Source: Bradyrhizobium sp. WSM1417 (GTDB lineage Bacteria; Pseudomonadota; Alphaproteobacteria; Rhizobiales; Xanthobacteraceae). From it: a DNA stretch of 64,000 nucleotides. Below the pieces are notes generated by a model that saw only the letters and a list, made by a program, of their open reading frames with translations, searched no databases and was not told the DNA's origin. The stretch's first letter is position 1. The number at the start of each line of letters is the position of its first letter. Positions 45,122-52,490 of this stretch are shown one piece after another. The stretch lies in assembly GCF_000515415.1 (NCBI RefSeq), contig NZ_KI911783.1, positions 7,427,831 to 7,491,830 on the forward strand, read 5' to 3'. Made by a program: the position numbers and the translations under genes.

Positions 45122-45328
45122 ATGAGCCCAATTCGGCGCGCAATAAGCCTGATGCTTGCACTGGCCCTAATTGTCGTAGGGCTGGGTGCTCTAGTCTATC
45201 TCCTATTCTTCGCACTTTGGTGGAAGGGCTGGATGCTAATGGCAGCGGGGTTCGTGACGGCGTTAGGCGTTCTGTGGTTTTGGGAGGACTTCCCAAAAGC
45301 GAAACGCAAGAGCAATTGGGGCGATTAG
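45122..45328 (+). CDS. small membrane protein, two predicted helices
   Basis: 68 residues from ATG 45122. Two hydrophobic segments, LMLALALIVVGLGALVYLLF and GWMLMAAGFVTALGVLWFW, then a basic tail FPKAKRKSNWGD. Both ends likely face the cytoplasm. No family recognised; similar tiny proteins are common in Bradyrhizobium. The ribosome site is weak. It ends 4 bases before the convergent gene's stop. Confidence 0.55.
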   Translation: MSPIRRAISLMLALALIVVGLGALVYLLFFALWWKGWMLMAAGFVTALGVLWFWEDFPKAKRKSNWGD

Positions 45329-45332
45329 ATAA

Positions 45333-45800
45333 TCAGAACGGATCCGTCCCCAGCCCCGCCACATCTGCCGGCCTCGGCCCCGGTGCCGGCCAGTGAAACC
45401 GCCGGTCCTTCTCCGCAATCACCACGTCGTTGATCGACGCCTCGCGCCGCCGCATCAGGCCGTGCTCGTCGAACTCCCACTGCTCGTTGCCGTAGGAGCG
45501 GAACCAGTGGCCGCTCGCATCGTGCCATTCGTACTGGAAGCGCACGGCGATGCGGTTTTCGTCGAACGCCCAGAGATCCTTGATCAGGCGGTAGTCGTGC
45601 TCCTTCTCCCATTTGCGGGTGAGGAATGCGACGATGGCTTCGCGCCCCTGAAAGACCTCGGAGCGATTGCGCCAGCGGCTGTCCTCGGTATAGGCGAGCG
45701 AGACGCGCACCGGGTCGCGCGAATTCCAGGCATCTTCGGCCATGCGGGCCTTCTGCGCGGCGGTCTCACGGGTGAAGGGCGGAAGCGGCGGGCGCGACAT
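45333..45800 (-). CDS. DUF1348 / nuclear transport factor 2-like protein
   Basis: 155 residues of the SnoaL/NTF2 fold, DUF1348 branch: [19 protein letters not shown] at the N-terminus, [18 protein letters not shown], and [19 protein letters not shown]. The family is widespread in soil bacteria with no proven function; the fold binds small molecules. Convergent with the small membrane protein gene. Confidence 0.88.
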   Translation of the reverse strand: MSRPPLPPFTRETAAQKARMAEDAWNSRDPVRVSLAYTEDSRWRNRSEVFQGREAIVAFLTRKWEKEHDYRLIKDLWAFDENRIAVRFQYEWHDASGHWFRSYGNEQWEFDEHGLMRRREASINDVVIAEKDRRFHWPAPGPRPADVAGLGTDPF

Positions 45801-45877
45801 GAGGGCCTCATCGGTGGGCGGGAGTGCAATCTATCGCCGCGCGCGGGGGAGTCGAGAGGCCGTCCGCTATCGCCCGA

Positions 45878-46252
45878 TCACGAAATCAGATCAGCCTTCA
45901 TCAAGGCGCGGATCGATTTCGGGATCGGCTGGGCGCGGCCGCCGCTGATGAAGGCGACGCGCACCTCCGCTTTCACCAGCACGACTTCACCGCGTCGCAC
46001 CTCCTGCGCCAGCATGATGGAGGCGCCCTTCACGGCGACCGGCCAGGTCACGACGTCGAGCACGTCATCCATCCGGGCAGGCTTGAGGAAATCGAGATGC
46101 ATCGAGCGCACCACGAAGGCGAAGCTTGCGTCTTCCGCCTCGGCCTGGTCGAACAATGCCTGCTGCTCGGCGCCCATCAGCCGCAGATGATTGGTCCGTC
46201 CACGCTCCATAAAGCGCAAATAGTTGGCGTGATAGACGATGCCGGAAAACAC
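45878..46252 (-). pseudogene. N-terminally truncated YbgC-type acyl-CoA thioesterase
   Basis: About 124 codons remain of a hot-dog-fold thioesterase of roughly 150. The conserved stretch begins abruptly at FSGIVYHANYLRFMERGRT; intact relatives have a VYYEDTD segment directly before FSGIVYHA that carries the catalytic Asp. Here the preceding codons read CCDIVKPV, unrelated. No ATG is in place; only a GTG at the break. The rest (HLDFLKPARMDDVLDV, VLVKAEVRVAFI) is intact. The break lies 140 bases from a tRNA fragment and marks the edge of foreign DNA. Confidence 0.75.
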
Positions 46253-46391
46253 TGGTTTGACGATGTCGCAACAGAAGCCTAGTGGGTTGCTTTCATTGGG
46301 TCGCTGGACCGCTAAGGCATGAATGAAGAGCAGATTTATCTAGCCCTTCCGTAGCACACCGTGACTAAGAGATCGTCTGCGCGCCTGACTG

Positions 46392-46441
46392 TTGCCCTCC
46401 GAAGGCAAAGGTCACACGTTCGGATCGTGTCGGGTGCGCCA
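46392..46441 (+). tRNA. 3' fragment of a tRNA-Arg(CCG) gene, probable att site
   Basis: The right half of a tRNA is visible: anticodon stem TTGCC/GGCAA around loop CTCCGAA (anticodon CCG), variable AGGTC, T stem ACACG/CGTGT, 3' acceptor strand CGGGTGC, discriminator G and encoded CCA. The upstream 40 bases do not form a D-arm or the matching GCACCCG strand, so the gene is not functional. The T loop reads TTCGGAT instead of TTCGAAT, losing the universal A58. Such 3' halves are left when elements integrate into tRNA genes. Confidence 0.85.
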
Positions 46442-46512
46442 GCAAAATCAACAGCTTATCGAAATTTCGTTACTTCACCGCTTAGCCGGGTAAGCACCGG
46501 GTAAGCAGGGCA

Positions 46513-47016
46513 TTAGCTTTGATAGTCCCCAGGCCGCTCGAGCTTCTTGCGACAGGGCGGCACCCACATGAGACGAGGAGCTTCCGCCGCCTGCTTCTCC
46601 CAGACAATCCATGCATATCCGGTAGCGGTAGAGGCGCGCTGGAAGTTCAGATGCAGTGCCTGCGCGTCTCGATGCGCTTGCGCACCTAACTTGCCCAGTT
46701 CCAGAGTGATTTGGACACGAAGCGCGATTTCGATGCGCTCAATCACATCCATCAGGAGCAGGCGAAGCTTCTTGTCGAAGACGTATAATTCAACGATTTC
46801 GGAAAATTTGGTGTTGGGACGAAACTTATCGCCTACAACGAGGCTGGCGCCTGACCCTTGCGATTCCCTGTACGGGTACCAATAGCCACTGAGGCGGTAA
46901 TAGCCGATACGATTTAGGTAAACCTCAGCCAGGGCGTCATCCGAAATGATCATTCCCCGGCCCTTTATTAGGGCCAGTTGATCCGGGACAGACAAGTATG
47001 GCTTGCTATAGGCCAT
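46513..47016 (-). CDS. Abi_2 (AbiD/AbiF) family protein, probably C-terminally truncated
   Basis: 167 residues, against about 300 for the family. The N-terminal half is typical: KPYLSVPDQLALIKGRGMII, LNRIGYYRLSGYWYPYRE, FSEIVELYVFDKKLRLLLMD and VIERIEIALRVQITLELG. The C-terminus after residue 150 no longer looks like the family and stops near the tRNA fragment. Abi_2 proteins are phage abortive-infection toxins that hold HEPN-like RNase features. Directly upstream lies a structured RNA with promoter (separate entries), as known for abiF loci. Whether the shortened toxin still works is open. Confidence 0.8.
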   Translation of the reverse strand: MAYSKPYLSVPDQLALIKGRGMIISDDALAEVYLNRIGYYRLSGYWYPYRESQGSGASLVVGDKFRPNTKFSEIVELYVFDKKLRLLLMDVIERIEIALRVQITLELGKLGAQAHRDAQALHLNFQRASTATGYAWIVWEKQAAEAPRLMWVPPCRKKLERPGDYQS

Positions 47017-47029
47017 TCACAGAGGCCTA

Positions 47030-47079
47030 TAAAAAGAAGACCCACCCGTACACTTTCGTGCAGAGGGGCGGGCCATGTT
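47030..47079 (-). ncRNA. candidate abiF-type structured RNA upstream of the Abi_2 gene
   Basis: On the minus strand CCCGCCC and GGGTGGG (47066-47072 / 47041-47047) form a 7-bp stem enclosing a second 5-bp stem, TGCAC-GAAA-GTGTA, a GNRA tetraloop hairpin, then a T-rich tail TCTTCTTTTT. One pair is G-U on the minus RNA but A-C on the plus strand, so the structure belongs to the minus transcript. The tail ends 14 bases before the toxin ATG, so it is both an RNA end and an attenuator. A structured abiF RNA upstream of Abi_2 genes is an established class; membership here is by position and fold. Confidence 0.6.
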
Positions 47080-47085
47080 GCCGTA

Positions 47086-47114
47086 CATATGATTCATCGA
47101 ACCGAATCCGTCAA
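47086..47114 (-). promoter_or_regulatory. putative promoter of the Abi_2 RNA and gene
   Basis: TTGACG (47109-47114) and CATATG (47086-47091) on the minus strand with a 17-base spacer. Start of transcription near 47079 would give a ~50-base RNA ending at the T-run. The -35 is close to consensus. Confidence 0.5.
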
Positions 47115-47734
47115 GGGGGCATATTTCAACTTAGAATAGGAACTTTTACATTGGTTGTTAACACCTATCACTCTGATTTATCGTGAAACTTCCCCGTACG
47201 CACACTTGGCGGCTGATTGGCGACGGCCGGACGGCATCGCTTAGACCTCCAATTTTCCACAGCCAATCTGGCCGCCCAGGGTTCGGTCTTGACGAACAAC
47301 TAGCGGTGCCATCCGCTTAGCGAGCCAGCCCTAGCGGCTTGCGAATAACCCTCGTCGGAGGAAGCCTCCGGCATGCCAGCCGCCAGAATCATCACCCCGC
47401 CCCTCTCCGGCCGCGACCGTCAGCACTATGCGCACGAGCTCCATAAGGCCGAAGTCGCTATGAGCACGAGATACAGGAAGCAGCAGAGGCTCACGCGGCG
47501 GCTGATGTAGATATTTTCCAAGGATTTGGTCGCCATTGGCTGCCCGGCGCCGTGGCGACTGTCACATCGCAGATCAGGGCTGGCCAAAAAGAACCGGTCG
47601 ATTCCTCCGCTTGCGTTCGCGCGCTGGTTGCGATTGGATAACAAGGACCAAAGAGATCAAAGGTTGCAACGAAAAACCTTCCAGCCAGTCCCTCTGTGAC
47701 GATCCTTGGCTTAATTTGACATCAGTGCGCCTAA
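47115..47734. other. 620 bases without a convincing gene between Abi_2 and the patatin gene
   Basis: AT-rich near 47120-47190, GC-rich after 47200. A perfect GGAGG-AAG-CCTCC palindrome lies at 47357-47369. The only frame with a ribosome-like site is the 45-codon one at 47373. Frames around 47540-47660 have no recognisable product. The upstream promoter of the patatin operon must lie here, but none stands out. Confidence 0.4.
47373..47510 (+). CDS. possible 45-residue basic peptide
   Basis: ATG 47373 to TAG 47510; begins MPAARIITPPLSGRDRQHYA and ends with a basic KQQRLTRRLM tail. GGAGG lies 11 bases upstream, somewhat far. High GC in the third codon position. No family recognised; it could equally be the remnant of an eroded gene. 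Confidence 0.22.
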   Translation: MPAARIITPPLSGRDRQHYAHELHKAEVAMSTRYRKQQRLTRRLM

Positions 47735-49153
47735 ATGCAGTCAGACGGGATTTCAGAGTCGCATCGGCAGACTGCGTTCTCAGCAGTTGTAGCCCAGCCG
47801 TCGGCTGAGTCTAAAGCAAGAGACGACGGCGTTCAAAGCAAGATCGCTATCGACGCGCTTATTATGAAGGGTGGAGGGGTTAAGGGTCTTGCATTTGCTG
47901 GTGCAATGCGAGAGCTAGAACGTTTCTTCGAATTTCAGTGCTTTGTAGGGACCTCCGCAGGCGCCATCGCCGCCACATTGTTTGCGTCCGGAGCTAGTGG
48001 TGCGGCCCTCGAGGCTACGCTGCGTGACCAGCGCTTCACAGACTTCCTCGATGGAAATATCTGGCTTCTTCCTTTCACCTTCTGGACAACACGAGGATTG
48101 CATCCCGGACACACATTCGTGGATTGGCTCCGGGGGGAGTTACACAGCCGAATAGATCGGCTAGCCGACATTGAAATGCAGCACCTACCTAAGCGGGCGG
48201 TCGTTTATGCATCGACACGGCGCGCCGGTGAAGTGACGTTCGACAAAATCGGTGAGCACAAAGATACCGCGGTCCACACGGCCGTTCGTTGCAGCATGTC
48301 GATACCATACCTCTTCCAACCGCAAATGTTCAATAATCGGCGGGTTTATGACGGTGGTCTGCTAAATAATTATCCCATCCAGATCTTTCTGCAGCAAGAG
48401 GCCCAGCGAGATCCGACGGCTGCCCGTCTTAACTTCATTGGCCTTTATCTCGGATCAGTAAAACCAGACTCCCTAAAACCGTCATCAGTGTGGGACGACC
48501 TACTGCACATAAATATTGATAGGAACGACGCGAAGCTCATCGATCAGTATCGCGATCGAACGATCATGATCGACACCGATCCCATCGGCACAGTCGACTT
48601 CGACCTCACAGATCAACAGAAGGAATTTTTAGTCCTTCAGGGACGTACAGCAGCCCTGCGATTTATCGACAAGCGTAAGCTCTTGAGCGCCTCTGAAGTT
48701 CAGCAGATTGAGGTGCTCGAAGCTCAGGCGGCGCAGTTGCGTGACGCAATCGAGGCCGAAAAACACGGGCGACGTGGTCTTGGCCGACGTATGGCCGCCG
48801 TTGCTGCTCTAATCGGCGTGCTGCTGGTACTCGGTTTCAAGTTCGTGCCTCCGCTTCCGACACCTCGTGCTTGTCAGATCGCTACCTCGATAGACATGTT
48901 GACACCGAACGAATCAGCTACGCCGCTTTTCCTGGATGTATCTGCCGGCGACGGAATGGTCCGCTATCCGATCGGAAATGGGAACACTGTCGAACTGAGG
49001 ATTCAACCGCAAGATATTCAGAGGTATTCTATAACTTTGAAATGGTCAGACGACTCGTCATCTTACTTTGAACCTTTCGCGAGCTGCGGGTCTGTAAACG
49101 GTAGGAAATCAAAAGATGGGCGATCATCGCTGCGTCTCGCGCCTCGTCGTTAG
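47735..49153 (+). CDS. membrane-anchored patatin-like phospholipase with exposed C-terminal domain
   Basis: 472 residues. Patatin domain about 39-310: oxyanion loop KGGGVKG at 45-51, nucleophile Ser74 in GTSAG, catalytic Asp206 in DGG, all intact. A helical linker (320-345) precedes one membrane helix at about 353-374, then a ~98-residue tail with Cys380 and Cys451 that would lie outside the cytoplasm if the catalytic part is inside. The first 37 residues lack conservation and there is no clear ribosome site, so the start is uncertain. It heads an operon: the next gene overlaps by 38 bases. AT-richer than the chromosome to the left, suggesting transfer. Confidence 0.85.
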   Translation: MQSDGISESHRQTAFSAVVAQPSAESKARDDGVQSKIAIDALIMKGGGVKGLAFAGAMRELERFFEFQCFVGTSAGAIAATLFASGASGAALEATLRDQRFTDFLDGNIWLLPFTFWTTRGLHPGHTFVDWLRGELHSRIDRLADIEMQHLPKRAVVYASTRRAGEVTFDKIGEHKDTAVHTAVRCSMSIPYLFQPQMFNNRRVYDGGLLNNYPIQIFLQQEAQRDPTAARLNFIGLYLGSVKPDSLKPSSVWDDLLHINIDRNDAKLIDQYRDRTIMIDTDPIGTVDFDLTDQQKEFLVLQGRTAALRFIDKRKLLSASEVQQIEVLEAQAAQLRDAIEAEKHGRRGLGRRMAAVAALIGVLLVLGFKFVPPLPTPRACQIATSIDMLTPNESATPLFLDVSAGDGMVRYPIGNGNTVELRIQPQDIQRYSITLKWSDDSSSYFEPFASCGSVNGRKSKDGRSSLRLAPRR

Positions 49154-50090
49154 CTCGGCGATTTATTGGACGTGCACGATAGGGTGCGCCTTTGCCGACT
49201 CGTTCGTCGGTGGTCATATATTTGATGCGATCACAAAGCGGCCGGTGGCCGGCGCTGATGTGTATGTTGAATACTCTTCCCGTCGGATCGGCGCCGCCAA
49301 AAGCGACGGGGATGGCGTTTACCGAGTACCGTTCGTGATGCCATCAACGATACCTGCTACAGCATTCGCAACCATCACTGCCAGCGGCGCCGGCCACGCG
49401 GCCAGCACGGAAAACCTACAAATTACGGATGGGAGCTCGGGTGCGGTCAAAGATCTGGAACTCTATCCGATCGGTCTACTTGAATGCAGATCTCAAGCGG
49501 AACACTCGGTAATCATCGGCAATTTTCTACCGCCCAGTCCGGCAGGAACGTTGTCCGACCTATCTCGCCGCATCGCGAAATCGTTGGAGTTCTCGCTGAA
49601 GACGCGTTTGCAAGCCGTGCATCTGATTTTGGACAAGCAGCCGTCGTTTGAGCCGTGCGAAAGTGCAAAACCCGCAACCAGCAAGTTGGGAGCGGGATAT
49701 GCGAAAGCGCTGAAGGCGGACGCCTTCGTGGACGGAGATGTTTCCCACGACAAGCGTCTGCTTGGCTACGCTGTCAGCTTTTACGTCAGCGATGCGTACG
49801 ATTTCTTCCCCGATCCTCAGCTTGCCTCTAACCGGAATCTCGACCTCGATACGCCTAGCGCGGTATCAGTTTCAGATGAAACGCATCTTGCCGTGCTGGC
49901 ATCAATTGCTGCAGGATTAGCTAAAAGAAAAGATTGCGCTACCGCGCTCCAAGTCATCTCGGTTGGGGAGCGCTTGATAGAGGAGCCAATCACTTCATCG
50001 AATGCACTGCGTGCAGATTATTTTGCCCAACTACGTAAGGGGTGCGAGGAGCAGCTTCCGAACGTTGGCCTGAGGAAGACTACTAAATGA
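49116..50090 (+). CDS. exported protein with carboxypeptidase-regulatory-like domain, partner of the patatin
   Basis: 324 residues, signal peptide at 9-27 (RLVVSSAIYWTCTIGCAFAD). Residues 30-115 look like a CarboxypepD_reg/Ig-type beta-sandwich: VGGHIFDAITKRPVAGADVY and KSDGDGVYRVPFVMP. The C-terminal half is mixed and contains a GYAKALKADAFVDGDVS stretch like a glycan- or lipid-associated OmpA-type repeat, and no enzyme motif. AGGA about 10 bases before ATG; translationally linked to both neighbours (38-base and 4-base overlaps). Function unknown; context says it works with the patatin, probably in the periplasm. Confidence 0.7.
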   Translation: MGDHRCVSRLVVSSAIYWTCTIGCAFADSFVGGHIFDAITKRPVAGADVYVEYSSRRIGAAKSDGDGVYRVPFVMPSTIPATAFATITASGAGHAASTENLQITDGSSGAVKDLELYPIGLLECRSQAEHSVIIGNFLPPSPAGTLSDLSRRIAKSLEFSLKTRLQAVHLILDKQPSFEPCESAKPATSKLGAGYAKALKADAFVDGDVSHDKRLLGYAVSFYVSDAYDFFPDPQLASNRNLDLDTPSAVSVSDETHLAVLASIAAGLAKRKDCATALQVISVGERLIEEPITSSNALRADYFAQLRKGCEEQLPNVGLRKTTK

Positions 50091-51577
50091 GCTTTGATAG
50101 AGCCGCGGCAGTACTATTAGCGATTCTCTTATTCGCGCTGACATTGCCTGACTCCGCGCAAGCCGGAGGCGAAATTTCCTTCGAAAAAGAATACAGACGG
50201 ATCATCGACATCGAGAATCAGGTCATGGCTCAACCTGCTTATCGAGAATCAAAAGAACTATTGGATGAAATTGAGCGGTCGCGTGAAACTGTTGTTTCGA
50301 TAGAAGAGCGATATGCAGATGCCGCGGCCTCTGATGGACCCGAGCCAATCTATCTGCGGGAGGCTGCCCGGATTCGAGCGCGTATCAAACAGTTGGAACG
50401 TCGCCTTGCCGAAGCGAAAAAGGCCGTTGCGGATTTTCGAGAAGCCGCAGAGGGTTCAGCTGGAGGAAGGATATTTCCCAACGCCACCCATCGGACGGCA
50501 GTATTTACTTACGAGGATCGGCAAGGAAGCGGTCTAGGAGATGCCATCGCGTTCCTTATCTCCAAAAAATTACTCTTCACCGCGCCGGTGCATTCGGTAG
50601 CAGTTGTGAACTTTAGGAATGAGCAATTGGCTACTCCGGCTGCTACGGTCGGAGTGGAAAAGGGGGTAACATACTTCGACAAAGTCGATTTAGTGACAAA
50701 AAATCAGAATTTTGGCCTCGCAATTTGGGGAAGAATTGCTCGACGTGGCGATGGGTTTAGCATCGACTCTTTCCTTCAAGTGCCGGCGAGCGCCAGCCGG
50801 GAAAAGTTTAGCAGCAGCGTTCGTATCCCGACGGCCATGGGCGGCGGAGCATTGTATGCTCGTCTCCGATCAGATCGCGTTCTGATCGGAACAACGTATA
50901 TGGATGCCAAGTTAGCGCAGAGCCTTAACGAAATTGCGCGCCAGGTCGGTAACTTGCGACGTCAACCGAAAGTCGGTGCACCGGTAGTAGCCAAATTAGA
51001 GGGCCTTTATCGTATCACTCAGTATCAGGGCACTTGGGTTGAAATCTTGCTAGCCAACGGTCGTCGAGGCTGGACAAGCATCGATCAGTTTTGCACCGAA
51101 GAGTGTCGTTTTTTATTGAAAACGGCGGATTTCACCAACGATATTCTGGCACTCACTGGTGGCGCGCGTCCACGGCGCCTTTTGGAGGGGCTCACACGAG
51201 ACGCGGACGAAATGCTGCAACAACTTGCAGTGCTTCGAACGCTTCAGGACAGCCCTGACGGAGCTGCGAATATCGCTAAGACTTGGATCGAGGGTAGCAG
51301 AACTCCGTCGCCTACGTTTGAAAGCTTGTTGGCTTTGGCAAAGCTCGAGATCGCGCTAAAGCGGGAGCTCGCGCGAGGAAAGAACTTCGAGGACATTCGC
51401 CTTCAGGAGCCGGAGGTGCAACCGGTAGTCGATTCTCTCGTGGAAGCTTCTATTGCAAATCCTGGCGACGAAGATGTGCTTTTGAACTTAGCTCATCTTT
51501 TCGAGTTCCTGAGCGATCCCACGCGAGCCGCGTTGGCGCGTCAACTTGCGTCACAAGTGACGCGTGCTACTCCATAA
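50087..51577 (+). CDS. exported coiled-coil / SH3-like / helical-repeat protein, third gene of the patatin operon
   Basis: 496 residues with signal peptide (VLLAILLFALTLPDSAQA). Order: coiled coil about 30-125 (REAARIRARIKQLERRLAEA), a beta-rich domain 140-285, a bacterial SH3-like segment about 300-340 (KLEGLYRITQYQGTWVEILL, then GRRGWTSIDQF), and a helical, TPR-like tail. SH3-like domains in the periplasm usually bind peptidoglycan. ATGA overlap with the previous gene. The trio resembles a membrane effector with two envelope sensors, but no known system matches. Confidence 0.7.
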   Translation: MSFDRAAAVLLAILLFALTLPDSAQAGGEISFEKEYRRIIDIENQVMAQPAYRESKELLDEIERSRETVVSIEERYADAAASDGPEPIYLREAARIRARIKQLERRLAEAKKAVADFREAAEGSAGGRIFPNATHRTAVFTYEDRQGSGLGDAIAFLISKKLLFTAPVHSVAVVNFRNEQLATPAATVGVEKGVTYFDKVDLVTKNQNFGLAIWGRIARRGDGFSIDSFLQVPASASREKFSSSVRIPTAMGGGALYARLRSDRVLIGTTYMDAKLAQSLNEIARQVGNLRRQPKVGAPVVAKLEGLYRITQYQGTWVEILLANGRRGWTSIDQFCTEECRFLLKTADFTNDILALTGGARPRRLLEGLTRDADEMLQQLAVLRTLQDSPDGAANIAKTWIEGSRTPSPTFESLLALAKLEIALKRELARGKNFEDIRLQEPEVQPVVDSLVEASIANPGDEDVLLNLAHLFEFLSDPTRAALARQLASQVTRATP

Positions 51578-51949
51578 AGCTTTGCCCTAAATAACACGGT
51601 TCTGAGTGTCTTAAATGCACGATGCCTTCGGCGATGAAAGCTCCGGTGTCGAGCACGCGGCTTACGCCGTGGGCTTGAGCTGCACGAAAGCGGTACCTAC
51701 CTGACGTGGCAAAATCCGAGCGTCAGACCGTGTCACCCGATTAGACTTCAGGAACGGCTCGTTCCCGTTCTTAAGGCGGGATCGATGAAAGCTGAGAAGC
51801 CCGCGCGATTTTGGTCCGCAACTTGGCCGCGCGCTCTGACGATGCGAGGAGCCGCCACTAGGTTTCGGACGCTTCTTTCCCGAGACACCGTTGTTCTGCA
51901 CCCGAGGATTGTAGTAGCCTGTACCAAGCCCACGACGGGGGGATTGGGC
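51578..51949. other. 372-base stretch without a recognised gene
   Basis: Between the patatin operon and the caspase-like pseudogene. Several short frames exist on both strands, none with family features. The end (51930-51949) carries a GGGGGATTGGG stretch serving as the ribosome site of the pseudogene. No terminator with a T-run is visible after the operon. Confidence 0.4.
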
Positions 51950-52275
51950 ATGCTCAAGGTTGTGGTTGGTGCGATTGTCGCTGCAGTTAGCATGCTGGCG
52001 ACAAATCCAGCGGTCGCCGAACGCCGCGTCGCCTTGGTAATCGGAAACTCCGCCTATCAGCATGTTTCCAGGTTAGACAACCCCAGCAATGATGCGCGAT
52101 TGGTTGCCGAAACGCTTCGATCTGTGGGCTTTTCACTAGTGGGCGGAGCAGCACTCCTCTGGACAAGGCCAGCTTCGATAGCGCCATACAGAACTTCGGT
52201 AATCAGATTGGCGGAGCCGATGTCGCCTTGTTCTATTTCGCTGGACATGGGGTGCAGGTCCGCGGCTCAAACCAT
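51950..52275 (+). pseudogene. exported caspase-like (peptidase C14) gene, frameshifted and truncated
   Basis: The reading frame opens MLKVVVGAIVAAVSMLATNP, a signal peptide, then the caspase fold RRVALVIGNSAYQHVSRLDN followed by NDARLVAETLRSVGFSL. Near 52140-52158 the frame breaks; the continuation is in another frame as LDKASFDSAIQNFGNQIGG and ALFYFAGHGVQVRGSNHLV, holding the catalytic His (GHG). The gene then stops at about 52275 where an integrase fragment begins; the Cys half of the site is lost. Intact relatives in soil bacteria exceed 400 residues. Confidence 0.8.
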
Positions 52276-52490
52276 TTGGTATGCCCGGCAATTGGCACCG
52301 TTGACCTCCGAAAGCGTTTTGCCGCACCACCATTTATTCAGACGCGCTATCCGCTCGTCGAACTTCGATTTGTTCGCCTGAGTTTCGCGGCGGTCATCGT
52401 CATAAACAGAAAGCACGTCCGCAACGTCGATGTCCTCAATATCCTTGAGGCGCCGTGCCGGGGTGTACTTCTCGCCGATGTAAGCGGCTA
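52276..52490 (-). pseudogene. N-terminal core-binding fragment of a tyrosine recombinase
   Basis: On the minus strand the bases read in one frame as LAAYIGEKYTPARRLKDIED, then FDERIARLNKWWCGKTLSEV and NGANCRAYQ. The WWCGKTLSEVNGANCRAY region is the SAM-like arm of XerD/phage-integrase proteins. The catalytic RHRY domain is missing and both ends are fused to other genes (nucleotidyltransferase end and caspase remnant). It is left over from a mobile element. Confidence 0.7.

Noticed and set aside
46340..46441. Functional tRNA gene
   Set aside because: No D-arm and no 5' acceptor strand GCACCCG upstream; T-loop position 58 is mutated.
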